DNA from: Bacillus sp. DNRA2
GTDB taxonomy: Bacteria; Bacillota; Bacilli; Bacillales; Cytobacillaceae
Direction: 5' to 3'
Length of the DNA stretch: 64,000 nucleotides
Assembly (NCBI RefSeq): GCF_012843265.1
Contig: NZ_JABAIT010000014.1
Span: 1-64,000, forward strand
Positions within the stretch are counted from its first letter, which is position 1. Each line of letters starts with the position of its first letter. The notes under the pieces were generated by a model that ran no database searches, was not told the DNA's origin, and saw nothing but the letters and a program-made list of their open reading frames with translations. Position numbers and translations under genes: made by a program. This document shows positions 33,836 through 41,499 of the stretch, piece by piece.

Positions 33836-34303
33836 ATGAAAAGAGCAGTCATCTTAATAACAACATTTCTTTTCCTACTCTCTGGATGTTCAACAGGAGA
33901 AAATAATGAAACTTCCAATGAAAATGGAAAAATTGGAAAGAGTGGAGAATTCAAATCATATTCTTCCGAGCAAAAGAAGGAAGAAACTTCCGAACAAAAC
34001 AGTTATACATCAATCACTTCTGATAAAGCAAAGGATTTACTAGCAAAAGGTAATGTCGTCATTATTGATGTTAGGAAACCAGAATTCTTTTTAGAAGCTC
34101 ATATTCCAAATGCACAAAATATCCCTCTCGATGGGCTAGAAGCTAGACTGGCAGAATTGGATAATAGCGGCACTTATTTAATGGTTTGTAAAACTGGAAA
34201 AACATCAGAGACAGCAAGTGAATTACTTGCTAAAAACGGGTTTAACAATTTGTTTAATTTAAGTGGCGGCATGGATGCATGGACTGGAGAAATAGAAAAA
34301 TAA
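33836..34303 (+). CDS. Lipoprotein rhodanese
   Basis: The 155-residue product has a lipoprotein signal (FLFLLSGC), a polar linker rich in Glu/Asn/Ser and one rhodanese domain: NVVIIDVRKPEFFLEAHIPNAQNIP, then the active loop VCKTGKTSE with the persulfide Cys, then NLSGGMDAWTG. It should carry sulfane sulfur or bind thiols outside the membrane. GAGAGGAGTCAGAAC precedes the ATG. It faces away from the CcmH and redoxin genes, with a palindrome in each upstream region, suggesting common control. Confidence 0.85.
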   Translation: MKRAVILITTFLFLLSGCSTGENNETSNENGKIGKSGEFKSYSSEQKKEETSEQNSYTSITSDKAKDLLAKGNVVIIDVRKPEFFLEAHIPNAQNIPLDGLEARLAELDNSGTYLMVCKTGKTSETASELLAKNGFNNLFNLSGGMDAWTGEIEK

Positions 34304-34361
34304 AATTTTGCTCTTAGATCCATATTTAAGGTGAAACTACAACCCACAGGGCATTCAAAGA

Positions 34362-34387
34362 AACCTGAATTCAATTGAATTCAGGTT
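34362..34387. terminator. Bidirectional terminator between rhodanese and methyltransferase
   Basis: AACCTGAATTC and GAATTCAGGTT pair perfectly around AATT, with T-rich sequence on both sides. Confidence 0.7.
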
Positions 34388-34392
34388 TTGGT

Positions 34393-34986
34393 TTATTTTA
34401 AATTTTGGGGAAGGTCTTTTTTCCTTGCAAACACTATTCCATATTGCAATTCATTAATTTTGTGAACACTTGCTTCCACTTGAAGTTTCTTAACGGTATT
34501 AGCCAACTCCTCAGATGAAATCCGTTCATGCAGCGGCGGTCCTGATTCCGACTCGACTTTTTCCCATTCAATAATCAATGCTCGGCCTTTTGGTTTCATC
34601 ATATTAAAAATTTGTATAAGCACTTGATCTAGATCCTTTACCTCATGCAAGACCAGCGAAGTAATAACCTTGTCTACCGATTCCTGCTGAAATTCCATGT
34701 CTTCAAGGCTGCTTTCTACATATTCAATATTACTTACCCCCTCATCTGCAGCACGGCCCTTTAATTTCTCCAGCATCTGTGGCTCGATATCAACAGCAAT
34801 GAGCTTCTTTTTGGTCATTTTTGCAAAGGGGATGGAGAAAAATCCGTTGCCAGCCCCTAAATCAGCTATCGTATCATCTTGAGTGATGCGCAATAAATCC
34901 GCCATCTTTGCAGGCGATAATAACTTTTCCCTTTTAGGATCAATTAACAATTCAGCCTTTTTAGGATTAAAGCGATGTCCAGACAT
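34393..34986 (-). CDS. Class I SAM-dependent methyltransferase
   Basis: The 197-residue product has motif I IADLGAGNGFFSIPFA, motif II LIAVDIEPQML and a post-I ESSLEDMEF, and ends its Rossmann fold with MKPKGRALIIEWEK. It resembles small UbiE/ArsM-like methyltransferases, but the Cys set of ArsM is absent. Substrate unknown. It lies 70 bases downstream of the HesB-like selenoprotein gene on the same strand, with a small hairpin between, so partial co-transcription is likely. Confidence 0.78.
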   Translation of the reverse strand: MSGHRFNPKKAELLIDPKREKLLSPAKMADLLRITQDDTIADLGAGNGFFSIPFAKMTKKKLIAVDIEPQMLEKLKGRAADEGVSNIEYVESSLEDMEFQQESVDKVITSLVLHEVKDLDQVLIQIFNMMKPKGRALIIEWEKVESESGPPLHERISSEELANTVKKLQVEASVHKINELQYGIVFARKKDLPQNLK

Positions 34987-35018
34987 GAAAATCCTCCTTT
35001 TATATGTCTAAAGGAATA

Positions 35019-35038
35019 ACCTATCATTTGCGATAGGT
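35019..35038 (-). terminator. Hairpin between HesB-like and methyltransferase genes
   Basis: ACCTATC and GATAGGT pair around a 6-base loop, with GGA/TCC extending it. The weak T content suggests partial termination or mRNA processing. Confidence 0.4.
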
Positions 35039-35056
35039 CCTTCTATTTTATCTTGA

Positions 35057-35344
35057 TTAAACTTGCAGCACTTTAAATTCTCCACCACCGAATAATGTCT
35101 TTGTATAATCAATTTTTGCATGATCAAAATAAGACATGTCTCTTTGGTTTACTAAAAACTGTATACCACTAATTTCCGTTATTTCATCTGTTTCTAAAGC
35201 TGACTCTTCCAGAGCCAGACGAAGCTTTGGACCCCCTCAGCCAACAACCATAGTAAAGCGGATTAAAGGTTTTGTTCCCTCATCGATAACATCTTGAACT
35301 TCGCGTTTTATTGCTGAAATCGCAGCATTCGTTACTTTGACCAT
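35057..35344 (-). CDS. HesB/IscA-like selenoprotein (in-frame TGA at codon 36)
   Basis: Read through TGA (35239-35237), the frame gives a 95-residue protein: MVKVTNAAISAIKREVQDVI, FTMVVG-U-GGPKLRLALEE, GIQFLVNQRDMSYFDHAKIDY and FGGGEFKVLQV. This is the A-type Fe-S carrier fold. The GUGGP motif matches the HesB-like selenoprotein family, in which Sec replaces a Cys. The C-terminal CGC of IscA is absent, as in that family. CGATGGAGGTACTAAA gives a good start. A stem-loop follows the TGA. The ORF is invisible to standard callers. A consensus promoter and operator-like palindrome lie upstream. Confidence 0.82.
35201..35239 (-). promoter_or_regulatory. SECIS-like element of the HesB-like gene
   Basis: UGA, 19 bases, then UGGCUC-UGGAA-GAGUCA (one G-U pair) with a GG-containing loop, plus an outer AAAGC/GCUUU stem. 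The loop lies about 26 bases after the UGA. Confidence 0.55.
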
Positions 35345-35396
35345 TTTAGTACCTCCATCGCCTTTATATTCCGTCTGTATCTATCAAACACCCAAT

Positions 35397-35441
35397 ATGC
35401 CTACGCGGGTATAGATTAAAGTTAATCAGTGATCTTGTCAA
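35397..35441 (-). promoter_or_regulatory. Promoter and operator-like palindrome of the HesB-like gene
   Basis: On the minus strand TTGACA (35436-35441), a 17-base spacer and TAATCT (35413-35418). ATGCCTACGCGGGTAT (35397-35412) abuts the -10, a fourth member of the palindrome set. Confidence 0.6.
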
Positions 35442-35679
35442 AGTTTTTGCTTTAGGGGACTGCTTCAAAAATGACTTCTAATTGAAATCTAGCTTAAAAA
35501 AAGCTGATCAACTTATTCCTCCCACTATTATCGGTTGATGCTACTTATTATATTTATTCATCCAAATATTAGCACTCGCTAATTTAGTAAATAAACATTT
35601 ACAATAATAGCGAAGTTAGTTTGATTTTACATAAAAATAGTAATATAATATGTACTACCAACACAGAAAGATGGTTGTT

Positions 35680-36111
35680 ATGATAGAAGAAATTATGAAA
35701 GAATACATCGCTCTGATACCAAATGTCTTTGGGAATTTTAGCAAAATAAATGAGGAAGCTACCGATTTATCTCATCTGCAAAACCATGTCATTGAATATA
35801 TGTACATGCAAAACAAAGCATTAAATCTTAAAGACATTAGTCTTGGCCTAAACGTAGCTAAGCAGCAGCTGACCAACATTATCAAAGACTTAGAAGCAGA
35901 CGGCTATATTATTAAATCCCCTGACGCCAAGGATGGACGGGCTGTTCTAGTTTCCCTCACCGCAAAAGGTAAAGAAACACAAGCGAAAAAATGGCAAAAG
36001 ATTCACCAGAGTTTTACCGAGAGTTTACATCAGTTAAATACGGAAGAAATGTTGGATTTACAATACGCCCTTCACAAGGTGAATTTTCTGTTTAAAAAAA
36101 TGGAGAAGTAA
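35680..36111 (+). CDS. MarR-family regulator
   Basis: The 143-residue product has the MarR winged helix: LNLKDISLGLNVAKQQLTNIIKDLEADGYIIKSPDAKDGRAVLVSLTAKGKE. The start at 35680 (MIEEIMKEYI) is chosen over 35650 because a weak AGAAAGATGG site precedes it; both are possible. It lies 34 bases upstream of a methyltransferase gene on the same strand, so the two form an operon and the regulator probably controls it. Confidence 0.82.
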   Translation: MIEEIMKEYIALIPNVFGNFSKINEEATDLSHLQNHVIEYMYMQNKALNLKDISLGLNVAKQQLTNIIKDLEADGYIIKSPDAKDGRAVLVSLTAKGKETQAKKWQKIHQSFTESLHQLNTEEMLDLQYALHKVNFLFKKMEK

Positions 36112-36145
36112 TGTTACAGCAACACGACTATTAGGAGAGATAATC

Positions 36146-36964
36146 ATGAATTCCCATAAAATCAACTTATCTGAAGAAAAAGAAACCCTGCTAATTACTT
36201 TGCAGGCAAAGGCGCTAGACAGTCGTTCAACAAATTCAATTCTCCAAGATAAAATGGCACAACAGATTCTTAACATGATCGATTATGATTTTGATAAAAT
36301 CAATACTTTTGGTAATGAAATTATGGTCATTAGAGCTAAACAATTGGATATTTGGCTTGCGGAGTTTATTAGCAATAATCCCCAGGCAACCGTCCTTAAT
36401 CTTGGCTGTGGCTTAGATACAAGAATATCAAGAATCAATCCTCCTTCAACAGTTCAATGGTTTGATGTTGATTTTCCTGAAGTGATTGAATTGCGCAAGT
36501 CCTTTTTTGAGGATCGAGACGGTTACGAAATGATTCCGTCTTCGGTGACGGAACTGAACTGGTTGGAGCAGATTCCCCAGAATAACCCTGTGATGATTAT
36601 TGCCGAGGGAATTTTGGAATACCTAACTGAAGATGAAGTTAAGAAGCTGCTTAATCGGCTGACGAGTCATTTCCAGGAGGGGCAAATTGCCTTTGACATT
36701 ATGAACTCATTTGCAGTCAAATCCGGCCAGGAACAACTAAAGGAAACAACCGGAGCAGTTCACAAATGGACGGTCGATGATATCCATGATGTAGACAAGC
36801 TAGATACTAGCTTAAAGCGAGTCGCAAATTTATCCATTTTCACATCAAAATTGGTTCGGAAGCTTCCGTTCAAGACCCGATTACTTTATTCGGCGATGTG
36901 CATGATTCCTAGTTTTAGAAACATGATGCGAGTGGTTTTATGTCAACTACCCCCACTGAGGTGA
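36146..36964 (+). CDS. Leucine carboxyl methyltransferase-like O-methyltransferase, tail altered by IS605
   Basis: The 272-residue product is of the LCM/PPM type: VLNLGCGLDTRISRINPPSTVQWFDVDFPEVIELRKSFF, then IAEGILEYLTEDEVKKLL. Small-molecule O-methylation is expected. The last residues CQLPPLR are encoded by the IS605 right end. Removing the element restores MMRVVL followed by TAA, so the original protein ended five residues earlier. Activity is probably kept. Operon with the MarR gene; TTAGGAGAGATAATC precedes the start. Confidence 0.82.
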   Translation: MNSHKINLSEEKETLLITLQAKALDSRSTNSILQDKMAQQILNMIDYDFDKINTFGNEIMVIRAKQLDIWLAEFISNNPQATVLNLGCGLDTRISRINPPSTVQWFDVDFPEVIELRKSFFEDRDGYEMIPSSVTELNWLEQIPQNNPVMIIAEGILEYLTEDEVKKLLNRLTSHFQEGQIAFDIMNSFAVKSGQEQLKETTGAVHKWTVDDIHDVDKLDTSLKRVANLSIFTSKLVRKLPFKTRLLYSAMCMIPSFRNMMRVVLCQLPPLR

Positions 36965-37250
36965 ATCTTTTCAGTGGGGGCTTGAGTTCGAACTCTAGGT
37001 CTTCTCGTCTATTGCTAGACCGTTTGACGCTCTAGAATTCATGCCACGTTACAGTGACACCCCAAGTTATTTTTTGGTCGGTACTGGTGACGAACTATCG
37101 TTTTCCCACTTGCACCCTCCCTACAATGAGTTAAGGTTTTCCGAATGGATACAGAAAAGTCATAGCCTTACGAGCTATGTACTACAAGCTCCGGCACAAA
37201 TGTGACGAATACACATGGATGGTTGACGCACCCACTAAGCCATGCGCTAG
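36945..37250 (-). ncRNA. Predicted omega RNA (reRNA) scaffold of TnpB
   Basis: The roughly 290-base non-coding stretch between the tnpB stop and the right end is typical of IS605 elements, where the 3' part of the tnpB transcript folds into the TnpB guide RNA. It contains several GC-rich hairpins, and the end hairpin abuts the genomic flank, which would supply the guide sequence. Confidence 0.5.
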
Positions 37251-38590
37251 GCAACAGCCTTACGTTTTTGCACAGCCAATAAGAATGGCGTCTTCACTCT
37301 GAGATTTTCATTAAATTCTACAACTTCTGATTTCCGTAGGGTGTTTAACGCTCCGTTGATGTCAGCGTGAATACATTTTCCTGATTTACTTTGGTACAGA
37401 CCACGAGTGATTCGCTTGCCACTGAAGTGGTAGCTGGTTTTATCGTCTTTTGACCAAACAGGCATACTGTCTCTATCTAGGAAACTAGCTTTTGAGGTAT
37501 AGCTTTCTTCTTGTCTAAGAAAACGGATGCCTTCTTTTAAACATTTATTTTCTATGGCAGATATGAGTTTCTGAAATGGAATATGGACAAACTGCTGATT
37601 GTTCTTTTTTCCCATATGGCATTCTTGCTTCCAGCCCACGTTGTAACCAACTGCTATGGTATCAATATTATATTCCTTAACTTTTTTAAACAACAAGCCG
37701 ACGATTTGTGAGAAATATCCATTGATTTGGTGCTCTCGTTTGTTCCAGAGTTCAGCTAGTTTATTGGTCACAACTCGTTTGGAAATGCCGTTTTCGATAT
37801 TTTTCTGCTGTAAATTGCTTATAGCTTTATTGAAGTGTTGGTTGATGGATTTTAACTTTTTTCCATCAATTAAGAAGGCGTCTCCTTTGTTTGTTGCACA
37901 ACTCAATAATCGGTCTACACCTAAATCACCACTCAAAGCGTTTATCGTGGTCGTTGATTGTTTCTTCATTTGAGCCACATGCACCTCATAGGTGTAGTGC
38001 ACCTCAAAGAACCGACCTTTTTGCTTTGGTTTGATTTCAATGTAGGAGATTTTCTGGTTTAACAAATTTTTAGGCATACGGATTTTGATAGAGCTGAAGC
38101 GTTTTCTGAATTCCACGTTCATGGGAATCGTCCAAAATCCATCTTTGTCTACTTTCGGAACTTGATAGATTTCAATAATCCTCTTTTCAGTGGAGCCAGA
38201 ATACCTCGGAAACTTAGGACGACCAGTGAATTTTTCAGGAGTTTTCTTCCATTGTTCCAATGCTTTAAAAAAGCTCTTTGTTTCCGAAAACAGTGTTCTA
38301 CGAATAGCTTGAACGGAGTTTGATTGAATGCCCCAATAATTCACATCCGCTTGCATTGCAGCGTCCACTTCGTTTACAGTAGCCATTCTTCCGTGGTTCA
38401 AGTAGCATTGCTTTATCGCGTATAACCCGACGTTTCGCAACGCTTTTGAACTATGAGTCATGCGTTGAAGCAACCGGAATTCTTTTGCGGCAAGGCTAGT
38501 TCGTCCGAGATTCTGTTTTTGAGTGAACCTTTGAATGTTTTCAAGTTTCTTTTGTTTCCGCAATACTTTAACTGCCTTTTTCCTGGTCAT
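37247..38590 (-). CDS. tnpB: TnpB RNA-guided nuclease of IS605
   Basis: The 447-residue product has the RuvC-like sites LSGDLGVDRLLSC (first Asp), FQKLISAIENKC (Glu region) and CIHADINGALNTLRK (last Asp). The zinc-finger segment between SYTSKASFLD and GKCIHADINGA has lost most Cys pairs, as in one common TnpB branch. TnpB is an omega-RNA-guided DNA nuclease, ancestral to Cas12. The start at 38590 uses AAAGGTGG; a GTG at 38602 lies within that site. The ORF is full length. Confidence 0.9.
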   Translation of the reverse strand: MTRKKAVKVLRKQKKLENIQRFTQKQNLGRTSLAAKEFRLLQRMTHSSKALRNVGLYAIKQCYLNHGRMATVNEVDAAMQADVNYWGIQSNSVQAIRRTLFSETKSFFKALEQWKKTPEKFTGRPKFPRYSGSTEKRIIEIYQVPKVDKDGFWTIPMNVEFRKRFSSIKIRMPKNLLNQKISYIEIKPKQKGRFFEVHYTYEVHVAQMKKQSTTTINALSGDLGVDRLLSCATNKGDAFLIDGKKLKSINQHFNKAISNLQQKNIENGISKRVVTNKLAELWNKREHQINGYFSQIVGLLFKKVKEYNIDTIAVGYNVGWKQECHMGKKNNQQFVHIPFQKLISAIENKCLKEGIRFLRQEESYTSKASFLDRDSMPVWSKDDKTSYHFSGKRITRGLYQSKSGKCIHADINGALNTLRKSEVVEFNENLRVKTPFLLAVQKRKAVA

Positions 38591-38615
38591 TTTGTTCACC
38601 ACCTTTCTCAGAGAG

Positions 38616-38925
38616 TTAATTAGGATTAGGTTTTATCTGAGGGAAATCACGTTTTACGAAACGAGAACTAACACTTTTGTAGCTGTTAATAGCTTTTGAC
38701 AAATCGATATTTGGAACTGAACGAAACAAAATATGAACGTGATCGCAATCATGGTTCCATTCTTCTACTGTAAGTCCTTTTGGCTCAAGTAATCATATGA
38801 AATGTTCTTTCAGATAATCTGAAATCTCATCGTTTACTACTTTTCTGCGATACTTAATGACGAAAACCAAGTGATAGTAGAGTAAGAACACTGAATGATT
38901 ATTACTATCTAATTTTGTTATTATA
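38616..38925 (-). pseudogene. tnpA: Truncated tnpA (Y1 HUH transposase)
   Basis: The minus strand encodes HSVFLLYYHLVFVIKYRRK, then EEWNHDCDHVHILFRS (the HUH motif, DHVHILF) and INSYKSVSSRFVKRDFPQI. It ends early in KPNPN, before the catalytic Tyr helix. A TGA lies inside at 38795-38793 (KEHFI-stop-LLEP), a place where no Cys is expected. No start codon is evident. Clearly dead. Confidence 0.85.
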
Positions 38926-39187
38926 TCAATACACTTCCCATATATGACTAATTATATCACTAGCACAAATAATATGCGAACGTTTGTTCTTGAAACGGTG
39001 GGGTAATTATGCAAACCAAACATAAGATTTCAGCCTATCGGCTGACGGCAATTCTTCTCCACCTGAATTGTTGGGCTTCGCCCGTAACACAAATCAGATG
39101 GAGTCTTCTTGCCGAAAAGGATAAAGTATAAACACTATAAGGGTGACCCGAATTTTACATTTTCGTGACACCCTTGATACTAAATAT

Positions 39188-40384
39188 TTAATGGGCTCTT
39201 GATTCACCAGAATCAGTAATCAGCAATTCGACCTTACAATGAACTGGGACCTCACTAAATGTTTGATCCCAATCTTTTTTAACCTTTTCCCACAATCTTG
39301 GATATTTTATCCGTATCTGTGCTCCAAAGCCACCAACATCAACTTGAAATTTCCCTTGCATTTTTTCAACAGTATTCATAACCAAGCGTTTCACTTCTTT
39401 TTCTAAATCTTTTTCTGCATTTTGATGGTACTTTTTTTCCTCAATTTTATTGGAATCGTTCCAATTTTCCGTTATCCGCCCATCCGTTTTAATCTTGACA
39501 TCAAAAGAATTAATCTTTCCATTTGCAACATGTGGGATAATTTTACTTTGCATGGATTTGGCCTCATAAATAATGATTTGCCCTGTCTTGTTATCATGGA
39601 TTTTAACCACTCCACCTTTCCCCTTTCCAGACAGCCATGTAATCCCTTCTACCTCCTCTTCACTCAAAAAACCTATCAGTTTGTTTGTTGTTCCGTTGAT
39701 TACGCTGGCTCCAGAAAATTTTATTTCTCCATCCCTTCCTATGATATTTTGCATTAGAAAACTCGAGCCAGAATGAATTTGGCTTTCGATTTTCACCAGT
39801 GACAACGGTGCGAGCATCCTTGATGTCCTATATAAATTATCAGCGATTCCAAGAATCCGTATCGCCGGTATTTCCCCTGACTTTTTAGTTTCCATTAGAT
39901 CACGAGCTATTCCCCTGCTGATAAACACCTGACAACTTGGCCTCATTTCGTTATCCCGAAAAAAAAAGCTTAGTAATTGATCTAAACTAAGGGCTCGTGC
40001 TGCTTTTTCACCGATGATGATGACTTTTGTATGATGGAAAATAATCGGTCTATCATTTCGTAAGGATACCTCCCGGATAAGTTGATGAAAGGAGTCTCCT
40101 GTTTCCGAAATATTGTTATAGCTTTTTTGTTGAGAACCTCCTTTATTTTCTAAACCATCCGCTTTTGGATTAATAATTTGATGGGTTAATGTGATTAAAT
40201 CTTTTTTTTGATATGCTCCGTTTTCTTTTTCTAGCTGTTTTTCAATAGTGGTTTTGGCGGCTTTATCGATTGCTAAGCCAACACTAATACTTAATTCTTC
40301 AATCTCGTGACTGCTAAAGCAACCTGTAAGGGAAAACATCAGCAATGTACATCCAAAAAGTTTACTGAACCTACTTAGCTTCAT
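39188..40384 (-). CDS. Germinant receptor subunit C (Ger(x)C lipoprotein)
   Basis: The 398-residue product has a lipoprotein signal (LLMFSLTGC) and the GerC fold: SHEIEELSISVGLAIDK near the start, REVSLRNDRPIIFHHTKVIIIGE, and the C-terminal GGFGAQIRIKYPRLWEKVKKDW. It anchors to the outer face of the spore inner membrane and stabilises the receptor. Its start overlaps the GerB-type gene end by 14 bases. Third main gene of the ger operon. Confidence 0.92.
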   Translation of the reverse strand: MKLSRFSKLFGCTLLMFSLTGCFSSHEIEELSISVGLAIDKAAKTTIEKQLEKENGAYQKKDLITLTHQIINPKADGLENKGGSQQKSYNNISETGDSFHQLIREVSLRNDRPIIFHHTKVIIIGEKAARALSLDQLLSFFFRDNEMRPSCQVFISRGIARDLMETKKSGEIPAIRILGIADNLYRTSRMLAPLSLVKIESQIHSGSSFLMQNIIGRDGEIKFSGASVINGTTNKLIGFLSEEEVEGITWLSGKGKGGVVKIHDNKTGQIIIYEAKSMQSKIIPHVANGKINSFDVKIKTDGRITENWNDSNKIEEKKYHQNAEKDLEKEVKRLVMNTVEKMQGKFQVDVGGFGAQIRIKYPRLWEKVKKDWDQTFSEVPVHCKVELLITDSGESRAH

Positions 40385-41474
40385 GTTTTAACCTCCTTAC
40401 TTTTGAGATTATAAGCAGAAGAAGCGGGATGATACTAAAAAACCAAAGACCCGAAGTGCTAATAAACTTGCCCATAGTAGATAAATCTTTAAGCGTTTTG
40501 GGAACCATTGCCAAAATATAAATGACCGGCAGTAATCCAAACAGAGGTAAGCGAATGTTTTTTTTCAAAATCTGTGATAGCCCTAAACTGGCGGCATAGT
40601 AAGTAATCGTATAGGAAGAAAATATTTGCATAATCCAGATTACAAGTAATAAAGACTCAAACCGTTCAAATATTAAGCCAGGCAATTCATAGCTTCTGAT
40701 TAGCGAAATAGTTGGCCATATTCTCATCACAACCCCATCTGTGGATAATGCGCCAATGACCATCACAAACGTTGTCATATAGAAAACCATTGGGATCGAA
40801 ACACCAACGAAAACAGCCTTCACCCCTTTCTTTGGATGCTCCATAAAGGCTAAAAGAAGAAGCATGATTTCTGTCCCGCTAAATGCCAAAGTCGTTGTTC
40901 TTATCCCTTTTAATACAGGGATTATCCCCTTCCCCAGAACTGGACGCAAATTATCTAACTCAAAGATTTTCAAACTCATTAAGGAAACTACAAGAAAAAG
41001 TATGATGGTAATAGGAAGAATAATTTCAAAGAGTCGAGCAATTGAGGTGATTCCACCTAGGATTAGGAAAAAACCTATCCAGATAAAGGGGATGATAATG
41101 GCCCACATTGGTGTGCCTTCAAGTAAAAAAAAACTGGTCACTTCACCCATTACTCTAATCTCTAATGCGGATAGTGATGAAAAATAAACGATGAGGATAA
41201 GACTAATCAACCTACCGGCCCATTTGCCAATGATATCCTGATTGTATTGATAAAAGGTTTTAACCGGAAACCTTTGGCTTAATTTTACCATGATGATTCC
41301 CATCAATGTCGCAACGATTCCCCCCAAAAATACACTAATCCAGCCATCTGGCGTATTCATTTCTTCAACTAGAGTTCTTGGTAATGTGAGAATCCCAGAT
41401 GCAAGAATGTAATTGATTATAATGACTGCTGCTTGTGAATTCGTAATCTGTTCTTTCGAACTAATTGGTATCAT
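40371..41474 (-). CDS. Germinant receptor subunit B (APC-type permease)
   Basis: The 367-residue product has ten membrane segments of the spore-germination permease family: ISSKEQITNSQAAVIIINYILASGILTLPRTL and FSGTEIMLLLLAFMEHPKKGVKA. GerB subunits bind the germinant and belong to the amino-acid permease fold. AGGAGCTAAGACC precedes the start, 25 bases after the GerA-type gene. The germinant cannot be predicted. Confidence 0.92.
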   Translation of the reverse strand: MIPISSKEQITNSQAAVIIINYILASGILTLPRTLVEEMNTPDGWISVFLGGIVATLMGIIMVKLSQRFPVKTFYQYNQDIIGKWAGRLISLILIVYFSSLSALEIRVMGEVTSFFLLEGTPMWAIIIPFIWIGFFLILGGITSIARLFEIILPITIILFLVVSLMSLKIFELDNLRPVLGKGIIPVLKGIRTTTLAFSGTEIMLLLLAFMEHPKKGVKAVFVGVSIPMVFYMTTFVMVIGALSTDGVVMRIWPTISLIRSYELPGLIFERFESLLLVIWIMQIFSSYTITYYAASLGLSQILKKNIRLPLFGLLPVIYILAMVPKTLKDLSTMGKFISTSGLWFFSIIPLLLLIISKVRRLKHEAK

Positions 41475-41499
41475 GGTCTTAGCTCCTTACCAAAGTAAA

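Larger units (their letters stand above)
36942..39120 (-). mobile_element. IS200/IS605-family element with tnpB and dead tnpA
   Basis: About 2.18 kb. The right end carries the hairpin CCCCCACTG/CAGTGGGGG (36950-36980). The left end carries a long hairpin beginning CGGCAA and closing TTGCCG (about 39045-39114). Joining the flanks restores GTGGTTTTATAAAG without duplication, as expected for this family, with TTTAT or TTAT as the target word on the minus strand. tnpA is truncated with a stop, so movement would need another TnpA. Confidence 0.82.

Noticed and set aside
38616-38925. In-frame TGA in the tnpA remnant as a fourth selenoprotein
   Set aside because: The TGA is not at a Cys position of TnpA, the protein also lacks its catalytic Tyr helix and a start codon, and no hairpin of SECIS type follows. 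It is ordinary pseudogene decay.
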